DNA of 64,000 nt from Runella rosea (lineage in GTDB: Bacteria > Bacteroidota > Bacteroidia > Cytophagales > Spirosomataceae). Numbering within the stretch: position 1 is the stretch's first letter; each line of letters starts with the position of its first letter. Made by a program: the position numbers and the translations under genes. This document shows positions 6,420 through 14,476 of the stretch, one piece after another. The stretch spans positions 5,015,501 to 5,079,500 of the forward strand of contig NZ_CP030850.1 in the NCBI RefSeq assembly GCF_003325355.1, given 5' to 3'. The notes beneath the pieces are model-generated. The model had not been told where the DNA came from and searched no databases. It was given only the letters and a program-made list of their open reading frames with translations.

Positions 6420-9284
6420 TTAGAAGAATCCGCCTCTGCGTTTGATGTTGGTATTCATGCCGCGCATATTGTACGTAAAGCTCAACATTCCGTAGCGGGC
6501 CAAGGTCTGAATACGCTCCTGCGATACGTAATTTTGGTTGGCAAACTGACTCACACCTAAGTTGCGATTAAAGACATCATAGATAGAAAGTCTGATTTCA
6601 GCTTTCTTGGCTTTGCCCAGAATTTTATAAATCGACGTGTTTAGAATCGGCACTTGCTGGTTAAAACCAAAACGCTCGTTTTTGTAAATTTGGTAATTGA
6701 GGTTGGAATTGATGAAGAAATCTTTGGGCAAGCGGATGTTCATCGTACCCCCGTAGCTGTGGTTTACAATTTGCTGATTTTGACCAGTGTTGATGGAATA
6801 ACGCGTATTGCTGACGCTCCAGTTGGCGTTGGCGAAAATCGTAAAATTGTCGCTTGGGGTCAAATCAAGTCGCGTTCCAAAGCGATAACTATCGGTGTTG
6901 GTTTGGTTAAGTACACCGTTGATGGGCGTGAGGTTTTTGCTGAAACCCGGGTTGAAGTTAATGTTCATCGACGCTTTGGTTTTCTTGATCGGAAATCCAA
7001 AGCCGATATAAGAACCAATGTTTTGGCCGCCCGTGATATTTACTGGTTTGGTCACCGTAATCAACGTTGTAGCGTCAACTTGCTGGTTATAAACGACTTG
7101 ATTTACATTGTATGAGTAATACATGTTTACGTTGACGTTCATAAAACTCGCGGGGTTAAACATGTTGTACCCAAAATTGATGTTATGATTGACCGTCGGT
7201 AACAAATCTGGATTTCCTTGACGGATAATCAGCGGGTTGCTGTTGTCAATGACGGGTTGTAAATCACGGGTCGAAGGCTGACTCACGCTCACATCATAGC
7301 CCGACCACAAATACCGGTTATTTTTGAGGTCATAATTTAACGAAGCGTTGGGTATCCACGTCGTAAACCGGCGATTGATGTTGATAAAAGAAGCTGGGTT
7401 TTGGCCAAGCGCAAATTTACCGTCAATTTGGAAGCTCTGCACCGCCAATCCTCCTGAAAAATTGAGTCCTTTGTAGGAGTACCGCACACTGCTTCCAATC
7501 CGGGCGTAGTTGTAGTTATTTTTATAAAAACTGCTTAAACTATCGACGGGAGTACGGCGACCGTTGTCTTTGGCGAGGTCAAATACGTCGCGGTCTACGT
7601 TGTCGGAACGGTAGCTCAGGTTAACAAAACTTTCCCAGAAAAAACGTTTGGCAAACGGCTCCACAAACAGCAAACTAGACTTTAGCTGGCTTACTCGGCT
7701 GCCGGTGTTGTTGGTTAAATCCAACATGCGGCGCAAAACGTCGGTGGGGTCGGTGGCGTTGTAAAATAAGTTGAGCGATTTTTGGTCGGCAATTCCGTCG
7801 TTGTTGGTAAAGTTATAGGAAGCACTAGCGGCAAAACTCCGTCCTTTGTTTTTCTTAAATTTTAAGCGGTAAATCAACGTGTTGGCGGTCTCAATTTTAT
7901 CCACGTTGGTGGCATTATTGATGGTGGTTTCGTTGGATTTGAGGTTGTTATTCCTAAAAAACTCTTGTAAACTGTTCAGTCGGGTATCACCTACGTTATA
8001 GCGGCTGTTATTGGTGAAAATAAAGGTATTGAGTGAGTCAAGGGTTTGTTCATGGCGGAATGCGAGTCGGTGATTGCCGATGAAATTGATTTGGCTGCTT
8101 TCTTCTTCAGTCTTAAAAGAACCGTTTTGTAGGAAGTTCTCGCGGTTGCGCACAGCATCCAATACCTGCCGGGTAGAGTTGTAATAATAGCTGGCGTTGG
8201 TCTTGATTTTTTTGGTGTTGTAATTGTAGTTGATACCGCCCGCAATGTTGTTGGAGTAACCGCGACCGTTGCCGCCGCCGACTGGAATGCTCAGTCCGCC
8301 GTCGTCGTCACCGCCAATGATGATGAATCGACCGCCGCCGCCACCAAAACCAAAATCGCCGTTGTCGTTCCAACTATTGAAGGAGCTACTGCCTCTAAAG
8401 TCTTGATAATCATCCCATGACATTCCAGTTTGGTTGGTGTTATTGGTCAATCCTATGACAGAAAACTGGTTTTTATCGTCAAACTTATTGTAATTTCCTT
8501 TGATTTCGCCGCGCGGTCCAGCATTGCCGTTGCCGTCAGCTCCCAATCCAGCGGTCAGTTTACCAAAACCTCCTTTCTTAAACCCTTCTTTGAGTTCGAG
8601 GTTGACCGTTTTTTCTTGCTTGCCGTCGTCTACGCCGGTCACTTTTGATTGCTCGGTCTTGTCGTTGAAAATCTGCACTTTGGTGATGGCATCGGCGGGA
8701 AGGTTTTGGGTGGCCATTTTAGGGTCGCTCCCGAAGAAACGTTTTCCATCAACGGTAACTTTCTGTACTTGCTGGCCTTGGGCAATGATGTTGCCGTTTT
8801 GGTCTACCTGCACGCCGGGAAGCTTGCGTAATAAATCTTCGACCGTTGAGCCTGGAGGTACTTTGAACGACGCGGCGTTGTATTCAATCGTATCTCCTTT
8901 GATACTCAGCGGTGCGCGGGCCGTTTTGATGACCACCTCAAAGAGCTCTTTGGTAATGGCTTTTAATTTGAGGGTTCCTAAGTCGACGATTTCTTTGTCT
9001 CCAAAAACAATGTCTTGTTGGAAAGGAATGTAGCCGACGTACGAGATTTTAAGCAGATAATCTCCGCGCTTTACATTGCGCATGGCAAAGGCACCTTTGT
9101 CGTTGGTGCGGGTGAAATTGACCAGTGAGGAATCTTTGCGCTGGAGTAGCATCACCGTGGCCGAGCCCAGGGGGGTAGATGATGTGTCGGCAGTAATACC
9201 TTGAATTTGAAAGCGATTGGGTGTTTGAGCATACAATACACTCATGCATGGCCACAGTAGGGCCAAAAGGAGAAGTTTACGCAT
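6420..9284 (-). CDS. Outer-membrane beta-barrel protein with carboxypeptidase-like domain
   Basis: This is a 954-aa TonB-receptor-like protein. After a signal peptide (to about residue 19) comes a CarboxypepD_reg-like Ig fold (about 25-110), a plug-like domain (VEDLLRKLPGVQVDQNG near 148) and a long barrel. It differs from SusC in lacking the canonical TonB-linked signature and a SusD partner, and fits the outer-membrane barrel family usually paired with GLPGLI. An unusual Gly/Asp-rich loop (GFGGGGGRF, GGDDDGG) lies around residues 310-335. It is the first gene of the operon with 5604-6398 and 4491-5585. Confidence 0.9.
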   Translation of the reverse strand: MRKLLLLALLWPCMSVLYAQTPNRFQIQGITADTSSTPLGSATVMLLQRKDSSLVNFTRTNDKGAFAMRNVKRGDYLLKISYVGYIPFQQDIVFGDKEIVDLGTLKLKAITKELFEVVIKTARAPLSIKGDTIEYNAASFKVPPGSTVEDLLRKLPGVQVDQNGNIIAQGQQVQKVTVDGKRFFGSDPKMATQNLPADAITKVQIFNDKTEQSKVTGVDDGKQEKTVNLELKEGFKKGGFGKLTAGLGADGNGNAGPRGEIKGNYNKFDDKNQFSVIGLTNNTNQTGMSWDDYQDFRGSSSFNSWNDNGDFGFGGGGGRFIIIGGDDDGGLSIPVGGGNGRGYSNNIAGGINYNYNTKKIKTNASYYYNSTRQVLDAVRNRENFLQNGSFKTEEESSQINFIGNHRLAFRHEQTLDSLNTFIFTNNSRYNVGDTRLNSLQEFFRNNNLKSNETTINNATNVDKIETANTLIYRLKFKKNKGRSFAASASYNFTNNDGIADQKSLNLFYNATDPTDVLRRMLDLTNNTGSRVSQLKSSLLFVEPFAKRFFWESFVNLSYRSDNVDRDVFDLAKDNGRRTPVDSLSSFYKNNYNYARIGSSVRYSYKGLNFSGGLAVQSFQIDGKFALGQNPASFININRRFTTWIPNASLNYDLKNNRYLWSGYDVSVSQPSTRDLQPVIDNSNPLIIRQGNPDLLPTVNHNINFGYNMFNPASFMNVNVNMYYSYNVNQVVYNQQVDATTLITVTKPVNITGGQNIGSYIGFGFPIKKTKASMNINFNPGFSKNLTPINGVLNQTNTDSYRFGTRLDLTPSDNFTIFANANWSVSNTRYSINTGQNQQIVNHSYGGTMNIRLPKDFFINSNLNYQIYKNERFGFNQQVPILNTSIYKILGKAKKAEIRLSIYDVFNRNLGVSQFANQNYVSQERIQTLARYGMLSFTYNMRGMNTNIKRRGGFF

Positions 9285-9497
9285 GGCTGTTTAGGTAAAG
9301 GTTTAAATTAAGGATGGATGGATGGTGATGGTGTATTTTTCACGGCTACTATTATGGTGTAAACGTACTAAAGATTTAGTTTATTGTCAAAATTATTTAG
9401 AAATTTTTATATTAAAGAATGTTGTATATTATTAAAATACTGTAAAAACAGGCATCAACGACTACTTGATTTTGATAAAAAGGTTACAGCAAGGCAT

Positions 9498-9534
9498 AAA
9501 AAAAGAGCCAACTCTTTCGAGAAGGCTCTTTTTT
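9498..9534 (-). terminator. Terminator of the rpsL-rpsG unit
   Basis: AAAAAAGAGCC (9499-9509) and GGCTCTTTTTT (9524-9534) pair perfectly, and an inner CTC/GAG stem extends the hairpin. On the minus strand it lies 19 bases beyond the rpsG stop and ends in a T-run. It closes the ribosomal unit before any fusA gene. Confidence 0.85.
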
Positions 9535-9552
9535 GTATCTTCTTTCCTATTA

Positions 9553-10020
9553 CTAGAAACGGAAGTGCGAGAACGCCTTGTTGGCTTCAGCCATACGGTG
9601 CGTATCATCTTTTTTCTTTACAGAAGCACCTTCACCTTTTGAAGCGGCGATGATTTCAGCGGCCAAACGATCACGCATGGTTTTTTCACCGCGTAAACGA
9701 GCGTATTTGATCATCCATTTCATTCCCAACGCAATTTTACGGTCAGGACGAACTTCGGTAGGAACCTGGAAGTTGGCACCACCTACACGGCGGCTTTTTA
9801 CTTCTACAGCAGGCATTACGTTGTTCAACGCTTTGCGCCAGATTTCAAGACCGCTTTCGCTAAGACGTTTTTCGGCAATTTCCAACGCGCCGTAGAAAAT
9901 ATCATAGGCGGTGCTTTTTTTGCCTTGCAACATCAAGTTGTTTACAAACTTGGTTACCATTACGTCCCTGTATTTAGGGTCAGGTAATAGGTATCTTTTT
10001 TTCGGTTTTGCCTTTCTCAT
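9553..10020 (-). CDS. rpsG: 30S ribosomal protein S7
   Basis: This 155-aa protein binds the 3' major domain of 16S rRNA, nucleates head assembly of the small subunit and contacts E-site tRNA. Characteristic stretches are the N-terminal [33 protein letters not shown] and the C-terminal [15 protein letters not shown]. The length is normal for the family. It lies 130 bases downstream of rpsL in the usual str order, but a terminator follows it immediately and elongation factor G is absent, so the classical rpsL-rpsG-fusA string is broken here. Confidence 0.98.
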   Translation of the reverse strand: MRKAKPKKRYLLPDPKYRDVMVTKFVNNLMLQGKKSTAYDIFYGALEIAEKRLSESGLEIWRKALNNVMPAVEVKSRRVGGANFQVPTEVRPDRKIALGMKWMIKYARLRGEKTMRDRLAAEIIAASKGEGASVKKKDDTHRMAEANKAFSHFRF

Positions 10021-10131
10021 TGTACTGAGTTGTTAATGTAGGTTTCGTTTTTCAACTGATTCACCCCGAACGTTTGCCCGGGATTACTACCCTTTTATGC
10101 TATTGTACTGTATTACGCAAACAAAAAGGAC

Positions 10132-10147
10132 GAGCGACTAAACGCTC
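10132..10147 (-). promoter_or_regulatory. Hairpin with T-run between rpsL and rpsG
   Basis: GAGCG and CGCTC pair around a six-base loop, three bases beyond the rpsL stop on the minus strand. TTTTTGTTT follows four bases later. It looks like a weak attenuator. In E. coli the same intercistronic space is the S7 autoregulatory site; whether that holds here is unknown. Confidence 0.4.
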
Positions 10148-10150
10148 AAA

Positions 10151-10573
10151 TTACTTCTTCTTCTTAGCCGGAGCGCCTTTTCCTGCGGGTGCTACCTGAC
10201 CTGGTTTCGGACGTTTTGCTCCGTAGAGTGAGCGGCTTTGCTTACGACCGTTTACACCAGCAGTATCAAGCGCACCACGAACTACGTGATAACGTACCCC
10301 TGGAAGGTCTTTTACACGACCACCACGCACCAATACGATTGAGTGCTCTTGGAGGTTGTGTCCTTCGCCTGGGATGTAAGCGTTGACTTCCTTCATGTTT
10401 GATAAACGTACACGCGCTACTTTGCGCAAAGCCGAGTTTGGCTTCTTCGGGGTCGTTGTGTATACACGCGTGCATACACCGCGACGTTGTGGGCACGAAT
10501 CTAAGGCCGGAGACTTAGATTTCCACGTCATTTGTTCACGTCCTTTGCGTACTAACTGTGAAATAGTTGGCAT
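10151..10573 (-). CDS. rpsL: 30S ribosomal protein S12
   Basis: This 140-aa protein is part of the decoding centre. [11 protein letters not shown] keeps lysine at 43 and [12 protein letters not shown] keeps K88 and D89; these are the wild-type residues at positions where substitutions give streptomycin resistance in other bacteria, and D89 is the usual site of beta-methylthiolation. The Lys/Ala/Pro-rich C-terminal tail beyond residue 125 is longer than in E. coli, as is common in Bacteroidota. A good promoter lies upstream at 10624-10653. Confidence 0.98.
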   Translation of the reverse strand: MPTISQLVRKGREQMTWKSKSPALDSCPQRRGVCTRVYTTTPKKPNSALRKVARVRLSNMKEVNAYIPGEGHNLQEHSIVLVRGGRVKDLPGVRYHVVRGALDTAGVNGRKQSRSLYGAKRPKPGQVAPAGKGAPAKKKK

Positions 10574-10623
10574 TTTATGCTGGTTTTTTCAAAAATGGTT
10601 ATACCACCCCAAAAATGGGAGTG

Positions 10624-10653
10624 CAAAAATAGTGGGTTTTTGCGGGAATGCAA
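10624..10653 (-). promoter_or_regulatory. Bacteroidota-type promoter of rpsL
   Basis: Read on the minus strand, TTG (10653-10651) is followed after 19 bases by TATTTTTG (10631-10624). This matches the Bacteroidota -33/-7 pattern TTG-N17-23-TANNTTTG exactly. Transcription should start just downstream, about 40-50 bases before the rpsL ATG. Confidence 0.75.
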
Positions 10654-10695
10654 AAATTAAGAGAGAAGTTTTTTGAAGAACCTGTGGGTGAGCGA

Positions 10696-11073
10696 TTATT
10701 TGATGCCTTCTTTGGCCAAATCGGCATAGCCGGCACCTTGGAGGTTATAAATTTCTTTGAAACCTGCTTCTTTCAGGATTTTGGAAGCTTTGGCGCTGCG
10801 GCCGCCGGCTGCACAATACACAAATACGGGTTTTGATTTATCCAACTTCTCGACTTGCTGTTTAAAATCAGCGTCCATAAAGTTAACGCATTTGGAGGAC
10901 TCGATTTTTCCAGCGTTCCATTCGTTGGGCGTGCGTACGTCTAGTAATTGTGCCTTGGGTGTTTCCTTGAATTTTTGAACGAAGGCTTTGGTTTCAAGAT
11001 TTGTTTGGGCAAAAACGCCGTTAAGGCAACTTACGGCGGTTAGCAAAATGCAAGATAAAAGAAACGATTTCAT
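10696..11073 (-). CDS. Periplasmic single-domain rhodanese-like protein
   Basis: This 125-aa protein has a signal peptide (cleavage near VFAQ, residue 23) and one rhodanese domain. The active-site loop CAAGGR at 87-92 has the persulfide-forming cysteine, so it should carry sulfane sulfur. The family signature LLDVRTPNEW is also present. It lies 34 bases downstream of the TauE/SafE permease, a common pairing that suggests handling of sulfite, thiosulfate or related sulfur species outside the cytoplasm. Probably the last gene of the nir-to-sulfur run on the minus strand. Confidence 0.9.
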   Translation of the reverse strand: MKSFLLSCILLTAVSCLNGVFAQTNLETKAFVQKFKETPKAQLLDVRTPNEWNAGKIESSKCVNFMDADFKQQVEKLDKSKPVFVYCAAGGRSAKASKILKEAGFKEIYNLQGAGYADLAKEGIK

Positions 11074-11107
11074 ATCAAAATAAAGTTAAAATGATGGTTT
11101 TGAAATA

Positions 11108-11914
11108 TTACCTCAAAAATAGTTCTTTAAAAATAATGAAGGCCCCCATCAAGAGAATAAAATAACCAAAAATGGGTTTGAGTCTTTCGCCGCTGATTTT
11201 GTGGGCTATTGAGCTGCCCGTTAAAATTCCCGTAATGGCGATGGTTGAAAAGTACACTAGAAAGCGCCAGTCAATGAGCTCATGCAATTGATAGTCGCGC
11301 CAAAAACCCATAAAAGAATTGGCAGTAATGATTACCAACGAGGTGCCTACTGCTTTTTTCATGGGGAGATTTGCCATCAGAACCAATGCTGGAATAATTA
11401 AAAAGCCACCTCCTGCGCCCAAAAGTCCCGTTATGCATCCTGCCAGAATCCCTTTTATGGATAAAGAAAATAAGTTGTAAGAGGTACTTCCTAACGTAGT
11501 ATTTTCTTCTGTGGTTTCTTCTTGGTCTCTGACCATGAAAAAAGAAGCAATGAGCATAAGCACGGCAAACAGAAGCAATAAAAATAAGGATTTGGTAAGT
11601 ATGAAATCCCCCAGTTGAAAAATAACGGGCGGGATAAGTGGGAGGAGGAAAGACCGAGTCAGATAAACAGCGGTCAGCGAGGGAATCCCGAAAACCAGCG
11701 TGGCGGGCCAGTGAATATTGCCAGCACCGGCGCGTACAGTTGCGCCTACCAAACTCGTAATTCCTACAATGAAAAGCGAGTAAGTAGTAGCAATGAGGGT
11801 ATCGATGTAAAATAAGTAAACGAGAATGGGCACGGTAAGAATGGAGCCACCACTCCCCACAAGGCCCAGCGACAGTCCCATTAAAAATGCTCCGATGAAG
11901 CCTGCGATTTCCAT
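11108..11914 (-). CDS. TauE/SafE family anion permease
   Basis: This integral membrane protein has about eight hydrophobic segments and two internal repeats, each starting with the family pattern: GLVGSGGSILTVP in the first half and GLLGAGGGFLIIP in the second. Members export or import sulfite, sulfoacetate and other organic anions. I chose the ATG at 11914 because the open frame upstream (to 11947) is a hydrophilic stretch unlike the family. It lies between the NarL-like regulator and the rhodanese gene, suggesting export of sulfite or a similar anion linked to the reductase cluster. Confidence 0.9.
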   Translation of the reverse strand: MEIAGFIGAFLMGLSLGLVGSGGSILTVPILVYLFYIDTLIATTYSLFIVGITSLVGATVRAGAGNIHWPATLVFGIPSLTAVYLTRSFLLPLIPPVIFQLGDFILTKSLFLLLLFAVLMLIASFFMVRDQEETTEENTTLGSTSYNLFSLSIKGILAGCITGLLGAGGGFLIIPALVLMANLPMKKAVGTSLVIITANSFMGFWRDYQLHELIDWRFLVYFSTIAITGILTGSSIAHKISGERLKPIFGYFILLMGAFIIFKELFLR

Positions 11915-11988
11915 TTTGTAAACGTTGCCCCGAACGATGCACCACAACCTGCGTGTCTTGGGGCCGAACGTTGACTATGTTTCCAAAA

Positions 11989-12642
11989 TTAGAGTAATTT
12001 TTCTTCCAAAGCCAGTTTGACGAGTTCAGCGGCGTTGTGTACCTGAAGGCGGCGCATCATGTTGGCGCGGTGATTGTCGACGGTACGAACGCTTAAATCC
12101 AGTTGGTCGGCAATTTGGCGACTACTCATTCCTTCTACCAACAATCGCAATACTTCTCTTTCTTTTTTGGATAAAAGCGTTTTGCGCGATTCGGTTGCTT
12201 TTTCAACCTTCTGTACCTGAGAGAGATATCCGCTTACAATCACGCTCGCCACGGATGCGTTGAAGTATTTCTCTCCATTTTTGACGGCATGAAGGGCGGT
12301 CAGAATCTCGTCGCGGGTGGCATCTTTGAGCAAATAACCATACGCGCCTGCTTCAACGGATTTAAGGATATATGCGTCGTCGTTGTGCATGGAGAGAATA
12401 ATGGGCCGGATATTGGTCCACTGCTTCGTTACTTTTTTAATCAACTCAATTCCCGAGATACCCGGCATTGAGATGTCAACGAGGATAATTTGTGGTTTGA
12501 GAAGGGGGATTTTTTCGAGGGCTTCTTCGCCGTTGGAGGCTTCGCCGATGACCTCTACTTCGTCGGTGTTTTCTAAAATAGACCGTAGGCCATTTCGAAC
12601 AATGGTGTGGTCGTCTACGAGTAGTACTTGGATTTTCTTCAT
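11989..12642 (-). CDS. NarL/LuxR-type response regulator
   Basis: This regulator has an N-terminal receiver domain with acidic pocket D10/D11 and phospho-acceptor D56 (in ILVDISMP), and a C-terminal LuxR-type helix-turn-helix (LSKKEREVLRLL, then SVRTVDNHRANMMRRL). The ATG at 12642 gives the normal family N-terminus MKKIQVLLVDDH; an upstream in-frame ATG at 12675 would overlap the kinase gene. It lies 10 bases after the kinase stop and is surely its partner. From its place behind nirBD I infer that it controls nitrite reduction genes. Confidence 0.93.
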   Translation of the reverse strand: MKKIQVLLVDDHTIVRNGLRSILENTDEVEVIGEASNGEEALEKIPLLKPQIILVDISMPGISGIELIKKVTKQWTNIRPIILSMHNDDAYILKSVEAGAYGYLLKDATRDEILTALHAVKNGEKYFNASVASVIVSGYLSQVQKVEKATESRKTLLSKKEREVLRLLVEGMSSRQIADQLDLSVRTVDNHRANMMRRLQVHNAAELVKLALEEKLL

Positions 12643-12652
12643 CGTTTGTTGA

Positions 12653-14089
12653 TTATAATTGGGGTATTTGTGCAATGACTTCGGTGCCGCGCCCGATGGC
12701 TGAGTTGATTTTCAATACACCATCGAGCAAATGCGCACGTTCGTGGAGGTTACGTAGGCCATTGGTGGAAGAGTTGGGAGCATTTGATTTTTTTCGAGCA
12801 GCATTAAAACCCTTGCCATTGTCGGTTACCCGTAAGGTTACTTTTTTATTTCCCAGCGAAACATCCAAGTTGATTTGTGTTGCTTCTGAATGTTTTACAG
12901 CGTTATTGATGGCTTCCTGCGCAATTCTGTACAAACCTATTTCAACATTCCTGTCCAAACGTTTTTCCTTCAAATTAGACGTAAAAGTCATCTGAGCATT
13001 TGTATTTCGCGCGGTTGAATCCATCAATTGTTTCAGGGCCAAGTCGATGCCAAAATCATTGAGTACTGTTGGCATTAGGTTGTGGGAGATGGTTCGGACT
13101 TCCTGAATTGTTTGACTAATAACGGTACGCAAATCCTGCGCATTGCGGAGGTCTCGTGGGCTCCATTCTTTGGTTTCGCCAAAATTTTCAGCAATGAGTT
13201 TTAGGCCCGTAAGCATTTGTCCTACTCCGTCGTGCATTTCTTTGGAGAGACGTTTGCGTTCTTCTTCCTGTCCTTGCAAAAGCGCCGAAGCCCGAATTTT
13301 ATGCTCTTTGATTTCTTGCTGGTGACGGAGTTGGGTGGCTTCCAATAGCTGTGCCTGCGTGTCGCGCAGTTGTTGATACGCTTTTTGAAGTTCCCGATTG
13401 GCAATCATCGTGTTTTCGCGTGCATCCATCAATTGGATGATTGTTTCGCGTAATTTTCCCACGGCTGGGCGGAAAATAAACAACCCCTCCAACAATAGTA
13501 TAACCAACGTAAAAGCCATCAGCCATAGTTCAATACGACGAAGGCGAGTTACTTTTTCTTTTGCTTCTTTATCGTATTGGAATACGATTTGATTCATTTT
13601 GTGTAAAAAAATCAGTTCGTGCGCAAAAATATTACGAACTGATAAGTCAATGCTGGCCGAGTCTCCAGGTTTTTCCATCCACTTCAGTACCGAATGTGCA
13701 TTTTGTTGAATGGCCCTGAAATGAGGTTCTATATCGACAAACATTGCCTTTACGGTGTCACTATTAATGTACGTGGCCGAAATATCCCGTAGGTTGCCCG
13801 TTTGGAGTTGGTCTTGGTGGTCTTCCCAATCGGCCAATACGCGTTTAAACTCTTTCAATTGAGTGCTTTGGTCGGCCAAATCGGGACGTTGGGTGAGGAG
13901 CAGGGCGGTTTTGGCAATCAGCTGACTTTGAAAACGCTGCCGCCCTGCAAAATTGACCAGCCAAGAGTCATTCAGGCCGTCTTTAAGGGTATTTTGGACC
14001 AAGATTTGCCCCAATATCGTTAAAAAAGCAACTAACGATAAAGCCGTGATGTACAATCGGGTGAACCGCTTGGGAATACGTATGGGCAT
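12653..14089 (-). CDS. NarX-like sensor histidine kinase
   Basis: This 478-aa membrane kinase has a TM segment at about 11-33, a periplasmic four-helix sensor, a second TM at about 187-207, a coiled linker, and a HisKA_3/HATPase core with phospho-accepting H286 (RLSKEMHDGVGQ). The stretch at residues 41-60, including AGRQRFQSQ, matches the P-box of the NarX/PilJ-type sensor domain that binds nitrate and nitrite in NarX. It starts 11 bases after nirD, so enzyme and sensor are likely co-expressed. Nitrate/nitrite sensing is therefore a strong inference; no typical HAMP sequence was obvious to me. Confidence 0.9.
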   Translation of the reverse strand: MPIRIPKRFTRLYITALSLVAFLTILGQILVQNTLKDGLNDSWLVNFAGRQRFQSQLIAKTALLLTQRPDLADQSTQLKEFKRVLADWEDHQDQLQTGNLRDISATYINSDTVKAMFVDIEPHFRAIQQNAHSVLKWMEKPGDSASIDLSVRNIFAHELIFLHKMNQIVFQYDKEAKEKVTRLRRIELWLMAFTLVILLLEGLFIFRPAVGKLRETIIQLMDARENTMIANRELQKAYQQLRDTQAQLLEATQLRHQQEIKEHKIRASALLQGQEEERKRLSKEMHDGVGQMLTGLKLIAENFGETKEWSPRDLRNAQDLRTVISQTIQEVRTISHNLMPTVLNDFGIDLALKQLMDSTARNTNAQMTFTSNLKEKRLDRNVEIGLYRIAQEAINNAVKHSEATQINLDVSLGNKKVTLRVTDNGKGFNAARKKSNAPNSSTNGLRNLHERAHLLDGVLKINSAIGRGTEVIAQIPQL

Positions 14090-14100
14090 AATTTATGGTT

Positions 14101-14439
14101 TTAGACGCCAATAAAAACGAATCCGTCTTCTACTTTGACGGGGTACACATTGATGCAATAGTCTTCGCCTTGCAGGTTGAGGCCTGTTTCGAGCGAAAAA
14201 GTTTTTTTATGAAATGGGCACGCTACTTTAGGATGCCCCTGTTGGTCGCCAAGCATTCCTCGGCTCAAAATCATCTGGTGTTTGTGAGGGCATTCGTTGT
14301 CGGTGGCATACCATTTGTCCAATTGTTTGAAATGGAACACCGCAATTTGCCGGTCATTGTATTTTACGCAGGCTCCGCCATTTTCGGGAAATGCGGCTAT
14401 CGGTGCCGCTTTAAACCAAGTTGTATGTTGAGTTGTCAT
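14101..14439 (-). CDS. nirD: Nitrite reductase small subunit, Rieske type
   Basis: This 112-aa protein is the small subunit of assimilatory NADH-nitrite reductase. Unlike E. coli NirD, which lacks the cluster ligands, this one keeps a complete Rieske set: C50-x-H52 and C74-x-x-H77 (CPH and CPFH), so it probably holds a [2Fe-2S] cluster. It follows nirB by 37 bases and precedes the sensor kinase by 11. Cytoplasmic, with no signal peptide. Confidence 0.93.
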   Translation of the reverse strand: MTTQHTTWFKAAPIAAFPENGGACVKYNDRQIAVFHFKQLDKWYATDNECPHKHQMILSRGMLGDQQGHPKVACPFHKKTFSLETGLNLQGEDYCINVYPVKVEDGFVFIGV

Positions 14440-14476
14440 GAGAATTGTCGAATAAATGATGATTAGATACGTTTTT

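Noticed and set aside
7991-9033. Long open frames antisense to or overlapping the outer-membrane barrel gene
   Set aside because: They lie wholly inside a well-supported gene, have atypical composition and no recognisable domains. The same applies to the antisense frames inside the SusC, SusD and FG-GAP genes.
11280-11945. A 221-codon minus frame within the TauE/SafE gene
   Set aside because: It is a frame-shifted shadow; the real frame shows the two TauE repeats and hydrophobic segments, whereas this one is Arg/His/Cys-rich without structure.
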